Origin: JALYGJ01 sp963781705
GTDB taxonomy: Bacteria; Chloroflexota; Limnocylindria; Limnocylindrales; CSP1-4
Assembly (NCBI GenBank): GCA_963781705.1
Contig: CAWAGP010000010.1
Span: 620,001 to 684,000, forward strand
Reading direction: 5' to 3'
DNA length: 64,000 nucleotides
In this document: positions 45,194 through 53,131 of the stretch, piece after piece
Layout of the letters: each line of letters starts with the position of its first letter
How positions within the stretch are numbered: the stretch's first letter is position 1
The notes under the pieces: model-generated
Database searches by the model: none
Told to the model about the DNA's origin: nothing
Seen by the model: the letters and a program-made list of their open reading frames with translations, nothing else
Made by a program: the position numbers and the translations under genes

Positions 45194-46775
45194 TCGTCTC
45201 CCGCCAGCGCGGGACGGTTGTCGGCAACCCGAGCGCCTGGATCTTGGGCTCGATGGCAGTCTGCGCGTCCGGATCGCCGTGCACCAGGAACACGCGTCGC
45301 GGACGTTTGCCGGTGGCGAAGTTGCGCAGCCAGGCGAGCAGCTGTGGCTCGTCGGCGTGGGCAGAGAAGCCGGCGATCGAACGGATCTGGCAGCGTACCT
45401 CGACCATCTGACCCTCGACCTTGGCCTGGCGCGCCCCGCCCTGCAGGCTGGCGCCCAGGGTGCCCACCGCCTGGTAGCCGACGAACAGGATGGTCGCCTT
45501 GGGGTCGCCCAGTAGTTCGTGCAGGTGACCCACCACCCGGCCGCCGGTGAGCATCCCGTTCGAGGCCACGATCATGTACGGCCGCGCCGCCCGGGCGATC
45601 TGCTGCGAGTCGTGGAAGTCGTTGGTGACGATCTGCCGCGGATAGTCGAGCGGCGTACCGCCTGAGCGCTGGATGCGCGCGGCCTCCTCATCGTAGTAGT
45701 CGGTGTGGCGCCGGTAGACATCGGTCGCCTTCGAGGCCATCGGCGAATCGAGGTACAGCGGCAGCAGCGGGATCTGCCCGGCGTCGATCAGCCGGTCGAG
45801 CTCGTACACGATGTCCTGGGTGCGGCCGATGGCGAACGATGGCACGAGCAGCACGCCTTCGCTCTGGGCCACCATCCGGACTGTCTCAGCCAGCACGCGC
45901 ACGGCTTCCGCCTCCGGTTCGTGCTCACGGCCGCCGTACGTCGTTTCGACCAGTACGTAGTCGGCGTCACTCACCGCGGTGTAGTCGCGCAGGATGGGGG
46001 CACCGGGCCGGCCCAGGTCGCCGGAGAAGACGATCGTCCGCTCCTGCTCGGCGGCGGGCGGCTCGATGCGCATGACGATGATCGCCGACCCCAGGATGTG
46101 GCCGGCGTCGACGAAGCGAGCGTGGATGCCCGGCGCGACCTCGATCTCGGTGTCGTAGGCAACCGGCCGGAAGCTGGCCAGGGCCGTGCGCGCCTCGGCC
46201 TCGTCGTACAGCGGCTCGTCGAGGTCGATCTTGGGCGGCGCAGCCGCGCCCAGCGGCTGGGCGGGTTCGATGCTCGTCGGCACGTGCTCGCCTGTGCTCA
46301 GCGCGCCGGCCGGCGCGAGTGCCGGGCTGCCGCTGAGGGCCTCGCCGGCGGCGGCCAGGTCGAGCGCAGACTGATATTCCTCCTGCTCCTTGCGGTCGTC
46401 GGCGACCGCCCGGTCGGGGTGGCGCCGCTCCCAGCGCATCTCGCGCTTGGCGAACTCCTGCTGCAGGCGGCCAGAGTCGAGCATCACCAGCGCGGCCAGT
46501 TCGATCGTGCCGGCGGTCGCGTAGATCGGACCGCGGAAGCCCGCCTTCACGACGCGCGGGATCATGCCGCAGTGGTCGAGGTGGGCGTGCGTGACGAGCA
46601 TCGCGTCGACCGTCGCCGGGTCATAGGCGAGCGGCACGAAGTTGCGCACGTGGATATCCGGCGTGCCCTGGAACATGCCGCAGTCGATGAGCACCCGCGC
46701 ACCCTCGGTCTCGAGCAGGTACTGGGAGCCGGTGACGGTGGCCGCCGCGCCAAGGAAGTGCAGTCTCAGCGCCAT
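45180..46775 (-). CDS. Metallo-beta-lactamase/beta-CASP RNA nuclease
   Basis: A 531-residue zinc enzyme. The MBL motif THAHLDHCG and a later VFSGDLGRPG supply zinc ligands. Beta-CASP motifs follow (VPSFAIGRTQDIVYEL, SPMASKATDVYRR, VASNGMLTGGRVVGHL and GFSAHADEPQLLAW). This is the RNA-processing exonuclease group related to CPSF-73 and RNase J-like proteins. A Pro/Ala-rich insertion of about 60 residues (about 150-210) is unusual. The ATG lies eight bases after CACAAT. Confidence 0.88.
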   Translation of the reverse strand: MALRLHFLGAAATVTGSQYLLETEGARVLIDCGMFQGTPDIHVRNFVPLAYDPATVDAMLVTHAHLDHCGMIPRVVKAGFRGPIYATAGTIELAALVMLDSGRLQQEFAKREMRWERRHPDRAVADDRKEQEEYQSALDLAAAGEALSGSPALAPAGALSTGEHVPTSIEPAQPLGAAAPPKIDLDEPLYDEAEARTALASFRPVAYDTEIEVAPGIHARFVDAGHILGSAIIVMRIEPPAAEQERTIVFSGDLGRPGAPILRDYTAVSDADYVLVETTYGGREHEPEAEAVRVLAETVRMVAQSEGVLLVPSFAIGRTQDIVYELDRLIDAGQIPLLPLYLDSPMASKATDVYRRHTDYYDEEAARIQRSGGTPLDYPRQIVTNDFHDSQQIARAARPYMIVASNGMLTGGRVVGHLHELLGDPKATILFVGYQAVGTLGASLQGGARQAKVEGQMVEVRCQIRSIAGFSAHADEPQLLAWLRNFATGKRPRRVFLVHGDPDAQTAIEPKIQALGLPTTVPRWRETITLD

Positions 46776-46783
46776 GTGAGCGG

Positions 46784-46789
46784 ATTGTG
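46784..46789 (-). promoter_or_regulatory. -10 box CACAAT, leaderless start of the beta-CASP gene
   Basis: The spacer to the ATG at 46775 is eight bases. Confidence 0.45.
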
Positions 46790-46835
46790 ACAGTTAACGT
46801 CGTCGACCACCGGCGCGGCGGTCGGAAACGAAAGA

Positions 46836-46861
46836 GGCACCGACCGTTGCTGGTCGGTGCC
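46836..46861 (-). terminator. Intrinsic terminator after the Flp pilin gene
   Basis: A perfect 10-bp stem GGCACCGACC / GGTCGGTGCC with a 6-base loop. Read on the minus strand it is followed by TCTTTCGTTT. Confidence 0.75.
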
Positions 46862-46933
46862 ACCCTAAACCCGGCCAAGAGCTCGGGGGTGTCCGGGCGG
46901 GTGTCGCGCAGCAGCGCGTGCGCCGCCCGATTT

Positions 46934-47098
46934 TCAGATGCTGTTGCCCACGTCCGACAGGATCGTGTTGATCTGTCCGCCGAGGAACGTGACCGCGGCG
47001 ATCGCCAGCACGGCGATCAGCGCCAGGATCAGCGCGTACTCGGCCAGGCCCTGGCCGCGCTCGCTGCGCTTGGAAAGAAGCTGAAGAAGAAATACCAC
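46934..47098 (-). CDS. flp: Flp-type (type IVb) pilin
   Basis: A 54-residue protein that shorter-gene screens would miss. A basic leader (SKRSERG) is followed by the prepilin site G/QGLAEYALIL, with Glu at +5 and Tyr at +6. A 20-residue hydrophobic helix (ILALIAVLAIAAVTFLGG) ends in a short polar tail. GGAGGG lies seven bases before the GTG. It is a structural subunit of tight-adherence pili, yet no tad/cpa assembly genes occur in the window. Confidence 0.85.
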   Translation of the reverse strand: MVFLLQLLSKRSERGQGLAEYALILALIAVLAIAAVTFLGGQINTILSDVGNSI

Positions 47099-47274
47099 GC
47101 TTTCGCCCTCCGATGTTGACTTTCGCCACCCGTTCGATCGGACGGCTGCTACTTATTGCAAAGTACGGGTGGGGAGCATGCGCCGACAGGGACAAGGAGT
47201 GCCATACCTCGGCACCCAAATGGGTAGTAGATTTCCGGTAACGAAGTTCCGATATTTTGCTACCGTAGCGGTTG

Positions 47275-47280
47275 TACGGT
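47275..47280 (+). promoter_or_regulatory. -10 box TACGGT, leaderless start of the winged-helix regulator
   Basis: The spacer to the ATG at 47288 is seven bases. Confidence 0.45.
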
Positions 47281-47287
47281 GAATTCA

Positions 47288-47596
47288 ATGCCGCCTCGCG
47301 AGCGCTGGACCTTTGTCACCAGGCACGGCCTGGTGCTGCTTTCCGTCGCGCTCGACCCGGCGATCACGCTGCGCGCCATCGCCGCCGCGATCGGCGTCAC
47401 GGAAAGGTCGGTCCGCACGATCCTGTACGACCTCGATGCGGCCGGCTACATCACCTCCGAGCGGGTCGGTCGGGGCAAGCGCTACTCAGTAGAAAAGTCG
47501 CTCCGGTTCCGGCATCCGCTTGTCGCCCACCACTCAATCGGCGAGCTGCTGGCCGTCCTCGGCGACGGCGACCCTCACGCGCAGGAAAAAGCCTAG
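47288..47596 (+). CDS. Small winged-helix transcriptional regulator
   Basis: A 102-residue DNA-binding protein: ITLRAIAAAIGVTERSVRTI is the HTH, followed by the wing DLDAAGYITSERVGRGKRYSV. The fold is MarR/ArsR-like, with no ligand domain. The ATG at 47288 lies seven bases after TACGGT. Its end overlaps the end of the convergent pseudo-ligase gene by 4 bp. Confidence 0.82.
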   Translation: MPPRERWTFVTRHGLVLLSVALDPAITLRAIAAAIGVTERSVRTILYDLDAAGYITSERVGRGKRYSVEKSLRFRHPLVAHHSIGELLAVLGDGDPHAQEKA

Positions 47597-48315
47597 AGCG
47601 GCAGGCGCTGGAGCAGCGCGAGCAGCGGTCGCGTGTGTGGCGCCGGCGCCTCGACCACCGGCATGCGCAGCCATGATGGATCCGCAGTGCCTGGTCGATA
47701 GGGCGCATCGAGGCGCCGCGCCGAGATCTCGCCGAGGCCCATCGACGCGATGGCGGCGGCCAGAGTCAGCCCGTCGCCGCGCAGCCCGCGACTCATGACG
47801 CACCAGTCGGTGTCGGTGAGCTGGGCAGACAGCCGTCGGCGGCGCTCTTCGAACGGCCGCCCCAACAGGGACCGGCCCTCCTCGTAGAGCAGGTCAGACC
47901 CGACGAAAGCGGGCTGGCCACCGGCGAAGGCCGACTCGGCGAGCCGCTCACGCAACAGGTCGTGGTCGGGGCGGCCCTCGGCGTCGAGCACGAGCAGGAA
48001 ACCCTCAACCACCAGCCCGTCGCCGCGGAACGCTTCGCGGATCGTGGCCAGTTCAGGAAAGGCCGTGGCGGGGTCGGCCAGGTCAGGCGTCTGCAGACGG
48101 ACGTGGCCGCCCTGCAGGAAGGCAAGCATCGGCGACCCCGGCCACCACGGCTCGAAGAACCAGTCAGGGTCGTCGAATGGCGCCGGCGCGTCGACGGGCT
48201 GCATCGGATTGATGCGGTAGGGCAGCGTGGCCCCGCGCGCCGGCATGTCGAGCGCCAGCTGATCCGCGCCGGGCGTCGGCCTGCTGCCGTGCGTGCCCGG
48301 AATCCGGCTGCTCAA
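47593..48315 (-). CDS. Inactive LigD-type DNA ligase-like protein coupled to Ku
   Basis: A 240-residue protein with the adenylation-domain scaffold of LigD ligases: PFDDPDWFFEPWWPG, GHVRLQT, FPELATI, EGFLLVLDAEGRPDHDLL, DLLYEEGRSLLGRPFEERR and GLGEISARRLDAPYRPG. The nucleotidyl-transfer residues are gone. Motif I Lys is Trp57 (EPWWPG for EPKWDG), the motif III DGE is EGF, motif IV/V EGxxAKR is GExSARR, and WLKxK is WLRMP. Covalent AMP transfer is therefore not expected. It starts with a TTG overlapping the ku stop (TTGA). A structural or DNA-binding role in Ku-dependent end joining is the best guess. Confidence 0.8.
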   Translation of the reverse strand: MSSRIPGTHGSRPTPGADQLALDMPARGATLPYRINPMQPVDAPAPFDDPDWFFEPWWPGSPMLAFLQGGHVRLQTPDLADPATAFPELATIREAFRGDGLVVEGFLLVLDAEGRPDHDLLRERLAESAFAGGQPAFVGSDLLYEEGRSLLGRPFEERRRRLSAQLTDTDWCVMSRGLRGDGLTLAAAIASMGLGEISARRLDAPYRPGTADPSWLRMPVVEAPAPHTRPLLALLQRLPL

Positions 48316-49262
48316 GCGGTCTTGCGCCGGCGTTCCTGCTTGGGCTCGGCCTCGGTCGCGACGTTGCCCGCGGCGGCAGCCGCCTTGCGTCGCCGCCGGC
48401 CCGCGCCGGACGTGATGTCGGCTACGTTGTCGGCGGCGGTCGCCGTCTCCGATTCGCCGGCGGCTGCCTGTTGCCGGCGTCCCTCGCGGGCGGCGGCCAC
48501 GCTCGCCTCGAGCACGCTCATCAGGTCGGCAATCTTGGTCGGCTTCTCGACCTGCTGCGGCACTTCCGCCGGTTGGCCGGCGATCTTGGCCTCGATGACA
48601 TCCATCAGTGCCTGGCGGTAGTCGTCCCTGTAGTCGGCCGCGTTGAACTCGCCCTTCATCGCCTGTACCAGCTGAGTGGCCATCGCCCTTTCGGCCGGCT
48701 TGAAGTCGAACTCTTCGACGGGCAGGTCGAGTTCTGCGGTTGAGCGCACCTCGTCGGGCCAGTAGAGCGTTGAGAGCAGCATCGTGTTGGAGTAGGGGTT
48801 GAGCGCCGCGAGTGCCTCGCGATCCTTGAGCACGATCTTGCAGATCGCGCTCAGTCCCTCCTCGGCAAGCACCGACTTCAACAGGAAGAAAGCCTTGCGC
48901 CCGATCGCCTCCGGCTCGAGGTAGTAGGCCTGCTTCACGAAGCGCGTGCCGTTGTCCTCGGCAGCGGTGTCGACGAAGGTCTCGATCTCGATCGCGCGCA
49001 CGGTCTTGAGCGGGACGGACTCAAAGTCGGACTCATCGACGATCACGTACTGGCCCTTGCTGTATTCGTAGCCGCGCACCGTCTCGCTGCGCGGAATCTC
49101 CCCGTGGATGGGGCAGTGGACCTTCATCTGGATGCGCTGCATATCCTCGCGGTGGAGCAGGTTGAAGCTCAGCCCACCACGCGACTCGGTCGCCAGGTAC
49201 AGCTTGACCGGCACCGTGACCAGGCCGAACTGGATTGCTCCGCGCCACATCGCGCGCGCCAT
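48312..49262 (-). CDS. ku: Ku DNA end-binding protein
   Basis: A 316-residue bacterial Ku. The beta-barrel core starts RAMWRGAIQFGLVTVPVKLY, with HCPIHGEIPRSE and EYSKGQYVIVDESDF. The C-terminal tail (about 265-316) is Ala/Arg/Lys-rich, the usual DNA- and ligase-contacting extension. It binds double-strand breaks in non-homologous end joining. AAGGAGA lies seven bases before the ATG. The downstream coupled gene is an inactive ligase homologue, so an active ligase must be encoded elsewhere. Confidence 0.95.
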   Translation of the reverse strand: MARAMWRGAIQFGLVTVPVKLYLATESRGGLSFNLLHREDMQRIQMKVHCPIHGEIPRSETVRGYEYSKGQYVIVDESDFESVPLKTVRAIEIETFVDTAAEDNGTRFVKQAYYLEPEAIGRKAFFLLKSVLAEEGLSAICKIVLKDREALAALNPYSNTMLLSTLYWPDEVRSTAELDLPVEEFDFKPAERAMATQLVQAMKGEFNAADYRDDYRQALMDVIEAKIAGQPAEVPQQVEKPTKIADLMSVLEASVAAAREGRRQQAAAGESETATAADNVADITSGAGRRRRKAAAAAGNVATEAEPKQERRRKTA

Positions 49263-49372
49263 GTGTCGTCTCCTTCGCAGCTGCGGTGCTCGTCCCCGCA
49301 CGCGGAGCCCGTCGCCGCTCTCCGCCCGTAGAGGATAACCCCCAGCGCGCACCCTTTTGGACGTGCGCGGGG

Positions 49373-51058
49373 TCAGCGCAGGAAGTAGCGGCGGTTGAGC
49401 GGCAGATCGCCGGCCGGCGCGACGGCGAGTAGCGCGGCCGTCCAGGGTGACCGTCGCCGTCCAGGGGGTCGACCTCGACCGGCCGCCGTCGCGCGGTTGA
49501 GCCACAGGTCCGCGCGGCTCAGGCCGCGCGTGTGGCGAACAGCCAGGAAGGCTCGCGGCGGCTGCCCAGCCGGTGCGCGAAGGCGGCCGCGTCGATGGCG
49601 CCCGAGACGAAGGTGGCCGAGACGGCCGCCGAGGCCAGGCCACGGCCGCCCCAGCCCGGGCGCAGCCGGCGTGGCTCGGCCCACTCGACCGTCGCGTTGC
49701 CCTCGCCGTACGAGCCCCACGCCGGGTAGCCCGACTTGAACACGACCTCCGGCTTGACGCCCAGCCAGCCCGGCTTCCAGAGCACGATGTCGGCCAGCCG
49801 GCCCGGCCGCAGCGAGCCGACGTGCTCGGCGATGCCGTGGGTGATCGCCGGCTCGATGGTGCACTTGGCCAGGTAGCGCAGGACGCGCGCGTTGTCGTCG
49901 CTGGTCTTGTCGGCGGGTCGATCGGTCGGCCGCCCAGGCCTTCATCACGTGGGCCAGCTGCAAGGTTCGCCGCAGCGTCTCGCCGATGCGGCCCATGCCC
50001 TGCGAGTCGCTGTTGGTGATCTGCGATTGCGCCGAGCTCGTGCAGCGGGCCCTTCGGCCGCCATCGTCGCGGCGCGTACCCGCTCGTGGGCCAGCGCGAC
50101 GTCCTCCGCCACGTCGAAGGTCAGGCCGTGGTTGAGGATGGTCATCGGCAGGTGCTCGGCGACCGCGTTGACGCCGAATGGGAGGGTCGGCGTGGTCGAC
50201 GAGCAGATGATGTTGGCGTAGCGGACCATGCCGATCACGTCCGGCACGTGACCGCCGCCGGCACCCTCGACGTGGTAGGCGTGGATCGTCCGGCCGTTGA
50301 TGGCCGCAACCGTGTCCTCGAGCTCGGCCGCCTCGTTGAGCCCGTCGGTGTGCAGCGAGACGCTGACATCGTGCGCGTCGGCGTAGCGCAGCACGGCATC
50401 GATCAGCTCGGGATACGCGCCGTAATCCTCGTGGATCTTGAAGCCCACGGCACCTGCGTCGAGCAGCGCATCGAGCGTCGAATCGGCTGCCGCCCGGGCG
50501 TTGGCCTGCAGGCCCAGGTTGATCGGCCAGTCCTCGAACGAGCGTAGGCGTGCGTTCCATGGCCCACGGTGGCTCCTCGAAGCCGGCGGTGATGAGCGTC
50601 GTCACGCCGGCGGCGAGCGCGGTGGGAATGAGTTCGGGCGTGATCAGGTGGACGTGGCTGTCGACCGCGCCGGGCGTCGCGATCAGGCCGTAGGCGATGA
50701 TCGGCTCGGTGTGCGGCCCGATAGCCAGGTCGATGCCATCACTGATGGCCGGGTTGCCGGCGGCGCCGATGCCGACGATGCGCCCGTCCTTGATGCCGAT
50801 GTCCGCCTTCACCACGCCCACGGTGGGGTCGACGATGACCGCGCCGACGATGATCGTGTCCAGCTCCGACGGGCCGGCTTGGTCGGACTGGGCCTCACGC
50901 AGCCGGATGGTCTTGCCGTAGCCCCATAGTGGCTCGTCGCCATGCGCCTGACGGTCTTCGTCCACGCGCAGCCACAGGTCCGCGTCGGCGACGCGCAGCC
51001 GGTTGCCGGCAGTCGGCCCGAAACGGGCGTGGAACTCGGCGCTGGTCAAGCTCGGCAT
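49373..51058 (-). pseudogene. ureC: Urease alpha subunit, broken by multiple frameshifts
   Basis: The first 180 codons (GPTAGNRLRVADADLWLRVD, IIVDPTVGVVKADIGIKDG-like, DSHVHLITPEL) are clearly UreC. Beyond about 50547 the homology moves between frames: GFKIHEDYGAYPELIDAVL (carbamylated Lys site), LHTDGLNEA and YHVEGAGGGH in one, NSDSQGMGRIGE in another, LWKPGWLGVKPE in a third, then LPLNRRYFLR back in the first. I count about eight shifts (near 50547, 50050, 50025, 49920, 49551, 49480, 49456, 49430), each a net insertion. All metal ligands survive; the flap Cys is Asn. No ureEFGD genes are nearby. Confidence 0.85.
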
Positions 51059-51207
51059 GCACGGAGAACGATAGCCAGTTGGGTGACGCCTACGGCGGCC
51101 CGCTGGCGGGTGGCCGACTGAGCGGGCCGCGATGTGGGCACTTTGGCACTATGCAATGGCCTCGTCGCCCGGTTGACTGCGCATGATCAGTCGAGGTGAC
51201 GAACTCC

Positions 51208-52062
51208 ATGGGTCGTCCATCGTCGTCAGCGTTTCGCCTGCGTCCAATCCCCGGCCTGCTGGCCGGCTGCCTGGTGGCCGCGTGCGTCGGACCCGTCTGT
51301 CCGACCTTGGGCCCCGACGCGATCGACCACCCCGCTGGACAGCACGATCTAGTCCTGCGCATGCAGGTGGGCGGCGGGTTGTTGCCGGTTGGCATGCGTG
51401 TGACCGAGCTACCGCAGTTCAGCCTCTACGGTGACGGCACGCTCCTGCTCAAGCAGGCCTCCACGGGTGAGGCCTATTGGAGTGTTGGGGCACCGCCCAT
51501 GCTCGTCGGCCACCTCGACGAGGCAACCGTCCAGGAGTTGCTGCGGGCCGCATTCGACACCGCCTGCCTGGCCACGGCGCGCGATCGCTACGACAACCCG
51601 CAGATCTTCGACGCGCCGACCACCGTCTTCACGATCAATGCCGCCGGCATCGAGAAGGTCGTGTACGTGTACGCCCTGTCGGAGACGATCCCGAGCCCGG
51701 ATGGCGCCGAGCGGCTCGGCTTCCTCCACCTGGCGGGAATCCTCGACGGGGTGAGAGATCGCGGCGATCTGGGCGCGCTGACGGCGTACGACCCGGGCGA
51801 GTACCGCGTCACTCTGCTCGAGGGTTACGGCCAGCCCACCGGCGAGCCGCCGGCCTGGCCGTGGGCCGATGTCTCGCCCGCCGACTTCACCGCGGACGCT
51901 GATCCTCACCTCCCGTCCGCCTTGCTGACGCGCGCCCTAGTGGCCAGGCTGATGGCCGTGCCCAACGGCGGTCACCCAGGAATGTGGGTCACAGCGCCCG
52001 ACCAAAGCCTTGTGCAGTTGGCCGTTCGGCCGATGTTGCCGGAAGAGGCGTCGAGCGACTAG
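51208..52062 (+). CDS. Secreted lipoprotein of unknown function
   Basis: A 284-residue protein with a lipoprotein signal (LLAGCLVAAC, Cys about residue 23) and a soluble domain with no recognised family: QVGGGLLPVGMRVTELPQFS, YGDGTLLLKQ, LVRDRG-type helical middle and ALTAYDPGEYRVTLLEG. GAGGT lies about nine bases before the ATG at 51208, which is preferred over the GTG at 51196. It is inserted, on the opposite strand, between ureAB and ureC. Confidence 0.65.
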   Translation: MGRPSSSAFRLRPIPGLLAGCLVAACVGPVCPTLGPDAIDHPAGQHDLVLRMQVGGGLLPVGMRVTELPQFSLYGDGTLLLKQASTGEAYWSVGAPPMLVGHLDEATVQELLRAAFDTACLATARDRYDNPQIFDAPTTVFTINAAGIEKVVYVYALSETIPSPDGAERLGFLHLAGILDGVRDRGDLGALTAYDPGEYRVTLLEGYGQPTGEPPAWPWADVSPADFTADADPHLPSALLTRALVARLMAVPNGGHPGMWVTAPDQSLVQLAVRPMLPEEASSD

Positions 52063-52075
52063 CTGTGATTCCCAA

Positions 52076-52654
52076 CTAGCCGCCCTGGCCGCCGTAGCGG
52101 ACGAGGGTCACCGTGCGCGTCTCGCCCGGTGCCCAGCGCTCGGTCGCGCCGGCAGACAGGTCGAGCCGAAAGCCGCGAGCGGCGTCGCGGTCAAAGTCGA
52201 GACGCTTGTTGACCCGGTCGAAGGGGTAGTGGGACGAAACACGGACGATGTGTGAACCGGTGTTCGTGACGGAAATGGTGCGCGTCTCGCGGGCGGGTGG
52301 CTCGGGCGGAGTACGCAGGTCGGCAGAGTCGGCAGGGTCGGTGGCCTTCCCGGCACCCAGCGGGTCGCGCAGGACCACCAGGCGCGTTCCGTCGCCCATC
52401 AGCACCTCGAGGCGCACTTCATCGACCAACTCGGCGACACCGTCCAGCACCTCGTCCGCCTTGACCGCGGCCCGGCCGGCCGCCTCGGTTTGCTCGTACG
52501 TGGCACCGGCGCGCGCAGCCTCGAACATGGCGTCGCACATCAGTGCGATGGCCTCCGGCGCGTTGAGCTTCAGCCCGGCGTCCCGGTGGTGGCGGGCGAG
52601 CTCGGCGGCCGTGAAGACCAGCAGCCGTTGCTCTTCCCATTCAGTCAGGCGCAT
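52076..52654 (-). CDS. Fused urease gamma-beta subunit
   Basis: A 192-residue UreA-UreB fusion. Residues 1-105 are the gamma subunit (MRLTEWEEQRLLVFTAAELA, LKLNAPEAIALMCDAM, ARAGATYEQT). Residues 120-192 are the beta subunit (VTNTGSHIVRVSSHYPF, RVNKRLDFDRDAARGFRLDL, AGATERWAPGETRTVTLV). Fusions of this kind are known from actinomycetes and Streptomyces-like second urease loci. It is about 30 residues shorter than typical fusions. The ATG lies eight bases after TACGAT. The matching ureC is pseudogenised. Confidence 0.85.
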   Translation of the reverse strand: MRLTEWEEQRLLVFTAAELARHHRDAGLKLNAPEAIALMCDAMFEAARAGATYEQTEAAGRAAVKADEVLDGVAELVDEVRLEVLMGDGTRLVVLRDPLGAGKATDPADSADLRTPPEPPARETRTISVTNTGSHIVRVSSHYPFDRVNKRLDFDRDAARGFRLDLSAGATERWAPGETRTVTLVRYGGQGG

Positions 52655-52662
52655 GTGCGCAG

Positions 52663-52668
52663 ATCGTA
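52663..52668 (-). promoter_or_regulatory. -10 box TACGAT, leaderless start of the fused urease gene
   Basis: The spacer to the ATG at 52654 is eight bases. Confidence 0.5.
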
Positions 52669-52956
52669 GTCGCCCGGCGTGGAACATCGAGCGGATCGCC
52701 GGCCGGCCAAAGCACGTTTGGCTGAGCGTTTAGGGGCGGCGGATCCCGCGTGGCAGTCGGAGCTTTGACGGATTTGACGAATTGAGCCGCCGTTGGTTGC
52801 GGCAAAAGGGAAATTCAGCGTCCGTTTCCGGCGTGGTAGTCGAAAACCGACGGAATCAGACGGGCTGCGGGCCGAAAGTCGTCCAAGTGCCGACTGACAG
52901 TCGGAATCGTCCTGCGGGCGAACGATCCGCCGGGTCGCGGCGTCCGCACGCCGTGC

Positions 52957-52962
52957 TAACCT
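52957..52962 (+). promoter_or_regulatory. -10 box TAACCT of the carAB leader
   Basis: It would place the transcript start near 52969, about 160 bases before carA, matching an attenuation leader. The 52669-52956 stretch upstream shows no coding sequence. Confidence 0.5.
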
Positions 52963-52975
52963 GTGCAGGTCCCTT

Positions 52976-53030
52976 CACACCGGTCCAGAGAGGCCGGCGA
53001 GGGCGGTCCCGAGAGGGCCGGGAAGGAGGA
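52976..53030 (+). promoter_or_regulatory. Tandem PyrR-binding boxes in the carAB leader RNA
   Basis: CGGTCCAGAGAGGCCGG (52981-52997) and CGGTCCCGAGAGGGCCGG (53004-53021) each match the PyrR anti-antiterminator consensus (AGUCCNGAGAGGCU), with the second followed by GAAGGAGGA as in the Rfam PyrR element. Each can fold a short GGUCC/GGCC hairpin. Two copies in series are unusual. Binding by PyrR-UMP would favour the terminator at 53053. Confidence 0.75.
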
Positions 53031-53052
53031 CGCGCAACGTGTTTCAAGATGA

Positions 53053-53083
53053 CCACCGTTCGGCTGTGAGCGGTGGCCTTTTT
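53053..53083 (+). terminator. carAB attenuator (intrinsic terminator)
   Basis: CCACCGTTC / GAGCGGTGG forms a 9-bp stem (one G-U pair) with loop GGCTGT, followed by CCTTTTTGTT. It lies between the PyrR boxes and the carA start. Confidence 0.85.
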
Positions 53084-53131
53084 GTTGCTCGCGAGCCGGC
53101 GCTACAACTGCCACTGCCGGTCGACGCGGTG

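Noticed and set aside
49373..51058. Programmed frameshifting in ureC
   Set aside because: About eight shifts at sites without slippery heptamers or a downstream pseudoknot cannot be programmed. Decay or consensus error is more likely.
53039..53131. Upstream GTG start for carA
   Set aside because: It would make the attenuator hairpin coding (residues DDHRSAVSGGLFV). The PyrR boxes and the U-tract show that this is leader RNA.
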